Assembly (NCBI GenBank): GCA_045638685.1
Contig: JAZUBT010000011.1
Location: forward strand, 1 to 60,104
DNA from: SIG673 sp045638685
Lineage (GTDB): Bacteria; Bacillota; Clostridia; Oscillospirales; CAG-272
DNA length: 60,104 nt
Direction of reading: 5' to 3'
Positions 18,517-26,231 of the stretch are shown here, one piece after another. Within the stretch, counting starts at the first letter, position 1; each line of letters opens with the position of its first letter. Made by a program: the position numbers and the translations under genes. The notes beneath the pieces are model-generated. The model was given only the letters and a program-made list of their open reading frames with translations, was not told the DNA's origin and ran no database searches.

Positions 18517-19128
18517 TCAATACGCCTTTTTAAGCGCCTCTCTTATTATTTCCTCTACGCTGAGCCTCGTACAGTCAACGGAGCGCAAAAACCCTTCTGC
18601 CTCGGCTCTGGTAAATCCGAGAGCGGTAAGCGCCGTTCTCGCCTCGGTAAGCTTGTTACCCTTGGGGAGATTTTCCGCAGACGTATTTGACGCGCCTTCG
18701 TCAAGCCCTACGGATACGTCAAACTCCTTAGCTATCTTATCCTTAAGCTCAAGTATAATACGCGCGGCTATTTTCGGCCCAACTCCGGGTGCTTTGATAG
18801 CTTTTACGTCCCCTACCGAAACGGCGTAAGCAAACTTTTCCGGAGTTACCGCCCCAAGTATGCCGAGCGCCGTTCTCGCGCCAACACCCGAAACGGAAAT
18901 GAGAAGCTTAAAGGTAGAAAGCTCCTCCTTGTCAAAAAATCCGAAAAGCTCCATTGCGTCCTCTCGCACCGAAAGATAGGTAAAAACCTTTACCTGCTTT
19001 CCGTTATATGGGGAAAGCTTCTGCTCCGTTCTCGCACTTACCGAACAGGCATATCCCACCCCTGCGCACTCAACAACCGCGTTCCCAGGTGTAAGCACGG
19101 TTAAAATACCGTTAAGATAATAATACAT
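18517..19128 (-). CDS. ruvA: Holliday junction branch migration protein RuvA
   Basis: 203 residues. Binds four-way DNA junctions and loads RuvB. N-terminal OB fold (MYYYLNGILTVLTPGNAVVE), helix-hairpin-helix segments around LLISVSGVGARTALGIL and KAIKAPGVGPKIAARIILEL, and a C-terminal domain (TEARTALTALGFTRAEAE) that contacts RuvB. GGAG precedes the ATG. It lies between ruvC and ruvB. Confidence 0.96.
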   Translation of the reverse strand: MYYYLNGILTVLTPGNAVVECAGVGYACSVSARTEQKLSPYNGKQVKVFTYLSVREDAMELFGFFDKEELSTFKLLISVSGVGARTALGILGAVTPEKFAYAVSVGDVKAIKAPGVGPKIAARIILELKDKIAKEFDVSVGLDEGASNTSAENLPKGNKLTEARTALTALGFTRAEAEGFLRSVDCTRLSVEEIIREALKKAY

Positions 19129-19204
19129 TAGTTTCTCCGTTCTGCCGAAACCAACGTCAGTCCCGACTGTAAATTTAAAGTAATATGCTTGACTTCAAAA
19201 CACC

Positions 19205-19705
19205 TTACCGTTTGTTAAAATATCCCCTTAGCGCGGAGGAACCCGTGTTGCCGTGGCATATCGCTATCGCGAGAGCATCGGCGGCATCGTCGGGCTTTGG
19301 TGGATTTTTAAGACCGAGAAGGGTTGTGGTCATCATAATAACCTGCTTTTTCTCCGCCCGTCCGTATCCTACCACCGCCTGCTTTACCTGTAATGGGGTG
19401 TATTCAAAAACGTCTATCCCGAACTGCTTTGCGACGAGAAGAATAACTCCTCTCGCCTCAGCGACGGGAATTGCCGTCGTATGGTTGGAATTAAAGAACA
19501 GCTCCTCAATAGCCATCGCCTCCGGCTTATACTTACGAACAAGCTCGCTGAGCTGATTATAAATCATCTGAAGCCTGTCCTCTATCGGTATTTTGGCGGG
19601 AGTCGTTATAACTCCGTAGTCTATAACGGTAAAACGCGAGAGAACGGAGTCAACTATTCCGTATCCGACTATCGCATATCCGGGGTCAATTCCGAGAATT
19701 CTCAA
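19205..19705 (-). CDS. ruvC: Holliday junction resolvase RuvC
   Basis: 166 residues. Endonuclease that cuts Holliday junctions in the RuvABC complex. The N-terminal RILGIDPGYAIVGYG holds the first catalytic Asp, AIEELFFNSNHTTA the catalytic Glu, and KPDDAADALAIAICHGN the two terminal Asp residues. I choose the TTG at 19705 because AAAGGAG lies upstream and the promoter at 19743-19771 would start RNA at about 19736, on top of the in-frame ATG at 19738, which therefore could not have a leader. First gene of ruvC-ruvA-ruvB. Confidence 0.95.
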   Translation of the reverse strand: MRILGIDPGYAIVGYGIVDSVLSRFTVIDYGVITTPAKIPIEDRLQMIYNQLSELVRKYKPEAMAIEELFFNSNHTTAIPVAEARGVILLVAKQFGIDVFEYTPLQVKQAVVGYGRAEKKQVIMMTTTLLGLKNPPKPDDAADALAIAICHGNTGSSALRGYFNKR

Positions 19706-19742
19706 AGCGCCTACCGCTCCTTTCGCAAAGTAATACATTTTA

Positions 19743-19771
19743 ATTATATCATATTATTACTTTATTGTCAA
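19743..19771 (-). promoter_or_regulatory. Sigma-A promoter of ruvCAB
   Basis: On the minus strand TTGACA (19766-19771) and TATAAT (19743-19748) with 17-bp spacing and TGA before the -10. Predicted RNA start about 19736. Confidence 0.88.
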
Positions 19772-19860
19772 GTTTTATATATATAAGTTTTTATAAAAAA
19801 AGAAATCGTTATTAATCAGCAAAAATCAACATATATTTAGGGAGAAAACAAATTTTGAAA

Positions 19861-19917
19861 GGTTAGGAGGGGTGTAGCGTGAAAGTATTGTAAGAGCTGA
19901 CAAGGTTTATTTCACGC
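19861..19917 (+). promoter_or_regulatory. Leader hairpin with a four-codon micro-ORF before the MurE-like gene
   Basis: AGGAGGGG at 19865-19872 is followed by GTG AAA GTA TTG TAA (19879-19893), an unusually good ribosome site for a four-codon frame. The same bases begin a stem, GCGTGAAA (19877-19884) pairing perfectly with TTTCACGC (19910-19917), so ribosome entry and the stem would compete. No promoter was firmly placed for this transcript. Confidence 0.45.
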
Positions 19918-19919
19918 CC

Positions 19920-20025
19920 GAATTTCCTTAAAAGGCTAATTCCCCTTTTGTTTTACAATGCAAAAACACAGAAAATTCATTCAATATTTGTGCAGTTGCG
20001 TTCTGGCAACGGAATGGAGATTAAA
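19920..20025 (+). ncRNA. Structured leader, copy A, upstream of the MurE-like gene
   Basis: About 105 nt that align along their whole length with 52296-52396 before rnfD. Shared elements: a distal stem (19920-19927 with 19971-19978), an AT-rich hairpin inside it, the invariant AAATTCATTCAA block, then a hairpin GTTGC (19995-19999) with GCAAC (20006-20010) directly before GGAATGGAGATT and the start codon. The last stem differs in sequence but not in pairing from copy B. It is a candidate cis-regulatory RNA; I recognise no known riboswitch class. Confidence 0.55.
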
Positions 20026-22644
20026 ATGAAAAAAAGCGCGCTCGCGCATTATGTAAGACTGCTGGAAAAAGAAAATGAGACGGTAAATATTTACGAAAAA
20101 AACTCAGTAAAGAAATCACAGTCTGCCGCGCAAAACATCACCCCCTTGCTTTCAAAACAGGTTTCGGGACTTTACTCCGACAGCAGAAAATGCAGAAGCG
20201 GCGGTATATTTTTCTGCAAAGGGCGTCATTTTTTAAAGGAATATCTTACCGATGCTCTCCGAAACGGCGCGATTGCCGTTGTTTATGAAAAGGGGTTCCC
20301 CTTTTTCGCTTCCCCCTCCTCTGTCTCCCCCAGCCCCGCTTCTACCATCCCCGGTTCTTCCGCCACGCTCTCCTCTTGCCCTACTCTTTCCATCTACGGC
20401 TCTCCTGCCCCCGTTTCATCAGCCCGAGCGTCTCTCTCCACCGCACCTTTCTCTGCTTTTCCCACCCCCGTTCCCCATTTACAGGAGACAGACGAGAGCT
20501 TTGAGCTTTACCGAGACCGTATTTTTATTGAGGTCAAAAACATAAGAAAGGCTATGGCACTGCTCGCCGCCTTTCACTACGGCTACCCGATGCGCAGGGC
20601 GGTAACGGTGGCGGTAACAGGTACTAAGGGCAAAACGTCAACCGTAACCGGTATAAAGGATGTTCTGAATGAAAACCCGAATTTTAAAGCTATTATACTG
20701 AATGACGCTCTGCCAAGCGGAAGTCCGAGACTTACCACCCCCGAGCCGATAGAGCTACACGCCGCGGCGGCAAGGTGTATAGAGCACAACGCCACGCATA
20801 TAATCTGCGAAATCTCAAGTCAGGGCGTAAAGGAGCTGCGAACCTACGGAATAGTATTTGACCTTGCCTGCTTTCTTAACTTCGGAAAAGACCACGTAAG
20901 CCCCGCAGAGCACCCGACACTCGACGATTATTTTCTTTCAAAGGCTCAGCTTTTTTCCTTTTGCAAAAGAGCTGTTGTAAATCTTGACAGCGAAAAGGGG
21001 ACGGAAATCTTACGTGTGGCCGGCGAAAGCAAAAATATTTTGGTTAATCCGCTAAACGAAAAAAAAGAGATTTTCACCTTCTCCACCCAAAAAAGAGCGG
21101 CGACGTTTTTTGCTACCGTCGCTGAGGAAAACAAGTTCGGGAGCCGCGTTTACGTAACAGAGAAAAACAAATTCGAAAGCCGCGTTTACGTAACAGAGAA
21201 AAACAAATTCGAAAGCCGCGTTTGCATAGCCGGGGGAAATGAATTTAAAAATCGCGTTTGCGCAGCCGGGAAAAAGACCACTCTTAGATTATACGGAAAG
21301 AGGTTTTCCGAAAAAAAAAGAAAGGAGAGCGCCCCTCTATACGTAAATGCTCCGGGGCGTTTTAGCGTACAAAACGCGCTTATGGTATTCTCTGTTTGCC
21401 GTGTTCTCGGCTGCACGAAGGATGAAGCTTTCAAAGGCGTGCTTTTGTCAAAAGCCGAGGGACGTATGGAGATTTTCGACACCGCCGACGGAAAGGTCCG
21501 TGTAATAGTTGACTATGCTCATAACAAAATGAGCTTCGAGGCGCTTTTTGAAACGGCAAGCGCGGCATATAACGGCTATCCGCCTAAAATCACCGCCATT
21601 TTCGGCTGTTCGGGAGAAAAGGCGTATAGCAGGCGCTACGACCTACCCGAGGTGGCGCTAAGATACTGCGACAGAATTATAATCTGCGAGGACGACAGCG
21701 GCAGAGAGCCGTTCGAAAGCATTAAAAACGAAATACTGACAAACATATCGAAAATTTTAAAACACAGCGGGGAGGGGTATGTCAAAAACGCCGGTGTAAG
21801 CGTAATACAGAGTCGCAAAAGGGCTATTGACGAAGCGGTAAAAAACGCCTTTGAAAGCGGAGAAAGACGTCTTATCGTTTTTACAGGCAGAGGACGTGAA
21901 AACACAATGTATTTGAAAAACGGCGAGACACCCGTTCTTAGTGATGTCAGCGCCACTCTTAAAGCTATAAAGAAATACGACAGCCGTCTTTCCCTTGATA
22001 CCGTTTTTTCCGGACTTTACAGCAGAAGGGGGGATATGCTTACAGTCTCCTTTGAAAATCACGACGATATTATCGGAAATTTTGCCGCATCCTCGGTAAG
22101 ACTTCTGCGCGCCGGCATTATACCTCTCGCGGTATGCGGAGAGGAAAGCGCCGAGACTCTGCGCGAGCACTGCTATAAAAACGGTGTCGCTGCTCATTTT
22201 ATTAGTTATAAAACCGATCTGTACAAGCAACAAGCCGATGCCTCTCCTTTCGGCAAGAGCCAAAACGCAACAAATATACGTTCCATCGCAAGTGCCTCGG
22301 CAAAAAGAGGCGCTTTAACGGTAGCCGTTGTCAGAGGAGACGTTAAAAAAGCTGCGGCGGAAATTTCCGTAAGGGAAAAATCGGACGCTTTGGTATATTT
22401 AACCCGTAGCGGCGGAATAATACTTAACGGAAAACCGTTCCAATCTGTAATCTCTGAAAAAAATGCCGCTTTGATTTCCGAGAAGATAGACTCGCCGTTT
22501 CTTAAGCTTGCGTGCACGGCGGTAAGCGGTGGCGTTAACGCCGTTGCGATAATTGACGGCAGGATAAATAACGCTCTCGCGTTTTTCGGTACGGGAGCAG
22601 ATTGTGGCGGAACGGTTATTAAAAAGGAAAAAACAAAGCTATAA
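20026..22644 (+). CDS. MurE-like Mur ligase fused to an N-acetylglutamate-kinase-like domain
   Basis: 872 residues from the ATG at 20026 (GGAG at 20016-20019). Residues about 1-640 are a Mur ligase closest to MurE: P-loop TGTKGKTST (about 198), SGSPRLTTPEPIELHAA, CEISSQGVKELR, NFGKDHVSP and YAHNKMSFEALF. Mur ligases join an amino acid to a carboxylate via an acyl phosphate. Where MurE has the DNP[R/A] side-chain selector this protein has DDSGREPF (about 556), so the added residue is not the usual diaminopimelate or lysine. Residues about 655-868 resemble acetylglutamate kinase (LVYLTRSGGIILNGKP, VNAVAIIDGRINNALAFF) but lack its glycine-rich ATP motifs, so this part may be a sensor or scaffold. 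Two low-complexity inserts are present: a Ser/Pro tract (about 95-155) and four 12-residue repeats. First gene of a three-gene operon. Confidence 0.8.
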   Translation: MKKSALAHYVRLLEKENETVNIYEKNSVKKSQSAAQNITPLLSKQVSGLYSDSRKCRSGGIFFCKGRHFLKEYLTDALRNGAIAVVYEKGFPFFASPSSVSPSPASTIPGSSATLSSCPTLSIYGSPAPVSSARASLSTAPFSAFPTPVPHLQETDESFELYRDRIFIEVKNIRKAMALLAAFHYGYPMRRAVTVAVTGTKGKTSTVTGIKDVLNENPNFKAIILNDALPSGSPRLTTPEPIELHAAAARCIEHNATHIICEISSQGVKELRTYGIVFDLACFLNFGKDHVSPAEHPTLDDYFLSKAQLFSFCKRAVVNLDSEKGTEILRVAGESKNILVNPLNEKKEIFTFSTQKRAATFFATVAEENKFGSRVYVTEKNKFESRVYVTEKNKFESRVCIAGGNEFKNRVCAAGKKTTLRLYGKRFSEKKRKESAPLYVNAPGRFSVQNALMVFSVCRVLGCTKDEAFKGVLLSKAEGRMEIFDTADGKVRVIVDYAHNKMSFEALFETASAAYNGYPPKITAIFGCSGEKAYSRRYDLPEVALRYCDRIIICEDDSGREPFESIKNEILTNISKILKHSGEGYVKNAGVSVIQSRKRAIDEAVKNAFESGERRLIVFTGRGRENTMYLKNGETPVLSDVSATLKAIKKYDSRLSLDTVFSGLYSRRGDMLTVSFENHDDIIGNFAASSVRLLRAGIIPLAVCGEESAETLREHCYKNGVAAHFISYKTDLYKQQADASPFGKSQNATNIRSIASASAKRGALTVAVVRGDVKKAAAEISVREKSDALVYLTRSGGIILNGKPFQSVISEKNAALISEKIDSPFLKLACTAVSGGVNAVAIIDGRINNALAFFGTGADCGGTVIKKEKTKL
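21130..21273 (+). repeat. Four tandem 36-bp repeats inside the MurE-like gene
   Basis: Four contiguous 36-bp units encode NKFGSRVYVTEK, NKFESRVYVTEK, NKFESRVCIAGG and NEFKNRVCAAGK. Units two and three are nearly identical at the DNA level while unit four is diverged. The frame is kept. The insert interrupts the C-terminal part of the central Mur ligase domain. Confidence 0.9.
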
Positions 22645-22659
22645 AGCGAGGATTTAAAA

Positions 22660-24636
22660 ATGTGCGGTTTTGCGGGATTTTGCGATACTAAGGGGCGTTT
22701 TTACACAAAAGGTAGGGAAACGGTCAGAAAAATGACGGATAAAATTCTTCACCGAGGTCCCGACAGCCGCGGTGAATACTCCGATGAATTTTTGTCGGTT
22801 GGATTTAACCGTTTAAAAATTATTGACCTTGTAGGCGGAGAACAGCCTATGTTAAGCGCCGACGGGAGATACCTTATATGCTTTAACGGAGAGATATATA
22901 ACTATAAGTCAATTCGCTCCGAGCTTGAGGAAAATCTACGAATAAAATTCAGAACCTCCTCCGATACCGAGGTGCTTCTTAACGCCTGTATAGCCTACGG
23001 CAAGGAGGCGCTCGCGCATCTTCGCGGTATGTACTCCTTCGTTTTTTACGACCGCAAGGAGAAAAAGCTGTTTGCGGCAAGAGATCCTTTTGGAATAAAG
23101 CCTTTTTATTATGGGATTTTCGACGGCGCGCTTATGTTTGCATCCGAGATAAAGGCGTTTTTTCCGCACCCCCTATTTAAAAAAGAATTTAACAGCGAGG
23201 TGCTTCCCTATTATCTGCAATTTCAGTACGTACCAACTGAGGAAACCGCATTTAAGGGCGTAAAACGTCTTATGCCCGGACACTTTTTCACCTATGACGG
23301 AAAAAATTTCAATGTCGGAAAATTCTTTAATTTACCAAAAAAAAGCGGCGGAAAATTTCAGCAGTACTCCTTTTTTGAGCACAGAGTTTCCCGTCAAAAA
23401 GAACAAAGCAGTGAAAAGAGCGCCTCCGAAACTCTTTTCACCGCCCTTACCGACTCGGTAAGACTGCATATGGAAAGCGACGTTCCGGTAGGCGCGTTTC
23501 TGTCGGGCGGAGTGGATTCGGGACTTATATGCGCTCTTTCAAAGCCGCGAAACGCCTTTACGATAGGGTTTGACGATCTTGATTTTGACGAGCGGCGTCA
23601 GGCGGCTGAAACAGCTGCGCACGTTGGAACCAAGCTGACCTCCGTCGAGATAGACGCGGGGGACTTTTTCTCTGCTCTGCCGGAGGTCCAGTACCATAGC
23701 GACGAGCCCTACGCCAACTTAAGCGCAGTGCCGCTTTATCTTATTTCAAAACGCGCCTCCTCCGACGTTAAAGTAATAATAAGCGGAGAGGGGGCGGACG
23801 AGCTTTTCGGGGGATACGAATGGTACGCCGACAGCAGGCTTCAAGGTCTTTACAAAAAGCTACCGAGAGGGGTGCGCCGTTTTGCGTTTGAGCATAGCTC
23901 CCCTTTCGGAAGCAGATTTAAAAGATTTACCGAGAAAAACCTCCCTAATGTGGAGGATTCGTTTATTGGACAGGCTAAAATAATGACCCCGTCCACCGCC
24001 TATTCGTTATTAAGCAAGGAATATAAATCTCTAAAAAGCTATAAGGATATCACGTCAAAATATTATGCCGAGGCTTCCGAAAGCAGCGAGCTGCAAAAGA
24101 AGATGTATCTTGACCAAAGCCTCTGGCTACCGTTTGACATTCTTAATAAAGCGGATAAAATGACGATGGCAAGCTCTGTGGAGCTTCGCGTTCCTTATCT
24201 CGACCTAAAGGTGCTCGCCGTTTCCGGAACACTCTCGGACAAACTCCTTGTAAAAAACAAAACGACAAAATATCTGCTTCGCAAAACGGCCGCACGCGTT
24301 CTTCCCGAAAGCGCGGCGATGCGACCTAAAAAAGGCTTTCCCGTTCCTTTCAGAAGCTGGATAAGGGAGCCCGTGTATAAAGAAAAACTGCGCGACGCTT
24401 TTGAAAGCGAAACGGCAGTACGGTTTTTTGAAAACAAAAAGCTTATAGAGATGCTTGACGAGCATTCGAGGGGAATCGGAAACCACGCGAGAGTTTTATA
24501 TACCGTTTACACTTTTATAGTGTGGTATGACCGCTTTTTTAAAATACCCGAACCGGTATCGTTAATAATAAATGACGTTAAAGAAACAAATGAAAATGAA
24601 CAGGATAAAATTTCTGCCGATTCTGCTCGGCTCTGA
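22660..24636 (+). CDS. Asparagine synthase (glutamine-hydrolysing) family amidotransferase
   Basis: 658 residues, 15 bp after the MurE-like gene. The N-terminal glutaminase domain begins MCGFAGFCD, with Cys2 as nucleophile, and has LHRGPDSRGEY and CFNGEIYNYKSIR. The C-terminal synthase domain has the pyrophosphate loop FLSGGVDSG (about 280) and SGEGADELFGGYEWY. AsnB proteins make asparagine, but relatives (LtsA, B. subtilis AsnB) amidate the diaminopimelate of cell-wall peptides. Here, between a MurE-like ligase and an ATP-grasp ligase, amidation of their peptide product is more likely than free asparagine synthesis; that is inference. A short non-conserved Lys/Ser/Gln-rich insert lies near residues 225-260. 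Confidence 0.88.
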   Translation: MCGFAGFCDTKGRFYTKGRETVRKMTDKILHRGPDSRGEYSDEFLSVGFNRLKIIDLVGGEQPMLSADGRYLICFNGEIYNYKSIRSELEENLRIKFRTSSDTEVLLNACIAYGKEALAHLRGMYSFVFYDRKEKKLFAARDPFGIKPFYYGIFDGALMFASEIKAFFPHPLFKKEFNSEVLPYYLQFQYVPTEETAFKGVKRLMPGHFFTYDGKNFNVGKFFNLPKKSGGKFQQYSFFEHRVSRQKEQSSEKSASETLFTALTDSVRLHMESDVPVGAFLSGGVDSGLICALSKPRNAFTIGFDDLDFDERRQAAETAAHVGTKLTSVEIDAGDFFSALPEVQYHSDEPYANLSAVPLYLISKRASSDVKVIISGEGADELFGGYEWYADSRLQGLYKKLPRGVRRFAFEHSSPFGSRFKRFTEKNLPNVEDSFIGQAKIMTPSTAYSLLSKEYKSLKSYKDITSKYYAEASESSELQKKMYLDQSLWLPFDILNKADKMTMASSVELRVPYLDLKVLAVSGTLSDKLLVKNKTTKYLLRKTAARVLPESAAMRPKKGFPVPFRSWIREPVYKEKLRDAFESETAVRFFENKKLIEMLDEHSRGIGNHARVLYTVYTFIVWYDRFFKIPEPVSLIINDVKETNENEQDKISADSARL

Positions 24637-25771
24637 CGAAAACGCCTACGGCTGCGCCCGTCTTTTTTATGACGAATATGGAATAAAACCGCTCCTTATC
24701 TGCTCAAAGCCGCTCCCCCCTACCTCTTACAGTAAAATTTTAACACGAAAAATTATAAAAAACCTTGACACGGGCACGGTTTTCAAGGAAGTTATGGAGG
24801 AATTTTTACCCGTTTTAAAAAACGAAGCGGAAAAGCTGCTCGTTATTCCTTGCGCGGATTACTACGCAGAGCTTGTTATTAAAAACAAGGAGCTTATTTC
24901 CAAATACTCGGCTACTCCTATAATATCCGAGGAGCTTTACCTTAAATTTTCTGATAAAATCGCGTTTTTTAACCTTTGCAGGGAAAAGAAGCTTCCTCAC
25001 CCCGACACGGTTATTTTAGGCGCTGACGAGCTTTTAAACACCCCTGCACCCTTTGTTCCTCCCATAGTAATAAAGCCGAGAAACAGTAATTCCTTTTCAT
25101 ATCTCCACCTTAATATGGAGGATAGAAAAAAAGTGTATTTTTGCAATACCGAGGAAGAAATAAGAAAAACGGCCAGGGCGCTTTCAGCCGCAGGGTACAC
25201 CGAGCCGCTTGCGGTTCAGCGTTACATTACGGGCGATAAGGCGCTTACCATCAACGCGTACTGCGACAAAAACGGGCACGTTCGTCTTATAGGCGCCGCG
25301 GCCCCGATTTTAGAGTACCGCGCCCCATCGCTAATCGGTAATTATGCGGCGCTGAAGACCGTAAAGGAGCGGAGGGTATGCGATAAAATCATCGCTTTTC
25401 TCGAAGAGCTCGGTTACGTTGGTTTTGTGAATTTCGATCTGAAATTTGACGAAAAACGAAACGAGTACGTATTCCTTGAGCTTAATCCGAGGCAGGGACG
25501 CTCCTCATACTATCTGCACACCGCGGGAGAAAATCTTATGAAAGCGCTCGTGGACGACGTGGTTTTCGATACCAAAAGCGGCGGCGTAGCATACGCCGAG
25601 AAAGAAGGGGTTTGGAGCAACGTTTCCAACAGCCTATTAAAAGCACTCGCAGAAAGCTCACCGCTTAAAAACACACGTATAGACTCTGCAATAGGGTTTT
25701 GGTACGATTTTTCACCCATGCGACTTTTCACCCTTATTCGCAGAGAAATAGGGTGCAAAAAACTATTGTAG
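24596..25771 (+). CDS. ATP-grasp domain protein (carboxylate-amine ligase type)
   Basis: 391 residues. Opens NRIKFLPILLGSDENAYGCARLF and carries ATP-grasp features: VIKPRNSNSFSYLHLN (ATP-binding lysine), AVQRYITGDKALTINAYCD and the metal-binding end FVNFDLKFDEKRNEYVFLELNPRQGRSSYYL. Such enzymes join a carboxylate to an amine through an acyl phosphate; the group includes the D-aspartate ligase of enterococcal cell-wall bridges. It overlaps the end of asnB by about 40 bp with no ribosome site for any of the ATGs at 24572, 24590 and 24596, so translation should depend on the upstream gene; the exact start is uncertain. Third gene of the operon. Confidence 0.82.
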   Translation: MNRIKFLPILLGSDENAYGCARLFYDEYGIKPLLICSKPLPPTSYSKILTRKIIKNLDTGTVFKEVMEEFLPVLKNEAEKLLVIPCADYYAELVIKNKELISKYSATPIISEELYLKFSDKIAFFNLCREKKLPHPDTVILGADELLNTPAPFVPPIVIKPRNSNSFSYLHLNMEDRKKVYFCNTEEEIRKTARALSAAGYTEPLAVQRYITGDKALTINAYCDKNGHVRLIGAAAPILEYRAPSLIGNYAALKTVKERRVCDKIIAFLEELGYVGFVNFDLKFDEKRNEYVFLELNPRQGRSSYYLHTAGENLMKALVDDVVFDTKSGGVAYAEKEGVWSNVSNSLLKALAESSPLKNTRIDSAIGFWYDFSPMRLFTLIRREIGCKKLL

Positions 25772-25880
25772 CATTAAGCAGAAAAAACAGAAAACAAAAA
25801 CATTATATAATTAAGCAGAAAAACAGAGCGAAAAATTACAGCTTTAAACAGAAAAGCAGGACGTAAAAATATAGCACTAA
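25765..25880 (+). repeat. Three imperfect direct repeats of about 35 bp
   Basis: Downstream of the ATP-grasp gene the pattern TTAAGCAGAAAAACAG plus an A-rich tail occurs three times (about 25773, 25811 and 25843), each copy diverged. Short adenine-rich degenerate repeats; no gene or known repeat family recognised. Confidence 0.5.
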
Positions 25881-25916
25881 TCTTTACAGTTACTAACGGC
25901 ATATTTTAAAACACGG

Positions 25917-25961
25917 GGCGTTACAGCAATTTTATTAATTCTGTAACGCTCTCTTTTTTTG
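25917..25961 (+). terminator. Terminator of the MurE-like/AsnB/ATP-grasp operon
   Basis: Perfect 9-bp stem GCGTTACAG (25918-25926) with CTGTAACGC (25941-25949), followed by CTCTTTTTTT. Confidence 0.88.
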
Positions 25962-26050
25962 ACAAACGCGCGACGCTGCCAAAAAGTCGCTTTTGTCAAC
26001 GTTTTAACCGCTTACTTACTAAAAGCTTTTGTAGAGTTTAATGCATAGCA

Positions 26051-26091
26051 TAGGTAAAATTGAACAAAAAACAGAGGTTTAATTTTACCTA
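26051..26091. promoter_or_regulatory. Long inverted repeat just upstream of the DUF1846 promoter
   Basis: TAGGTAAAATTGAAC pairs with GTTTAATTTTACCTA (15-bp arms, one mismatch, 11-nt centre). It ends 17 bp before the -35 box at 26109, and a second small palindrome CTACGTAG lies between. No T-run follows, so it is more likely an operator than a terminator. Confidence 0.4.
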
Positions 26092-26108
26092 AAAATCTAC
26101 GTAGGTAC

Positions 26109-26137
26109 TTGAAATATGCTTTAAAGTATGATATAAT
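26109..26137 (+). promoter_or_regulatory. Sigma-A promoter of the DUF1846 gene
   Basis: TTGAAA (26109-26114) and TATAAT (26132-26137) with 17-bp spacing and ATGA before the -10; predicted leader of about 85 nt. Confidence 0.8.
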
Positions 26138-26231
26138 ATCAATTGTATTTTATAAAACTTTAAACTTGTTTTCTGCAATTTATCCATATTCGGGTAAAAA
26201 ATCGCACTTAGCTGAAAAAGAAGGTGAGACT

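Noticed and set aside
21130..21273. Possible CRISPR array
   Set aside because: The units are contiguous, in frame and without spacers, inside a Mur ligase gene.
24572..24595. Longer N-terminus for the ATP-grasp protein
   Set aside because: The ATGs at 24572 and 24590 are possible, but none has a ribosome site and the family start fits best from 24596; left as uncertain.
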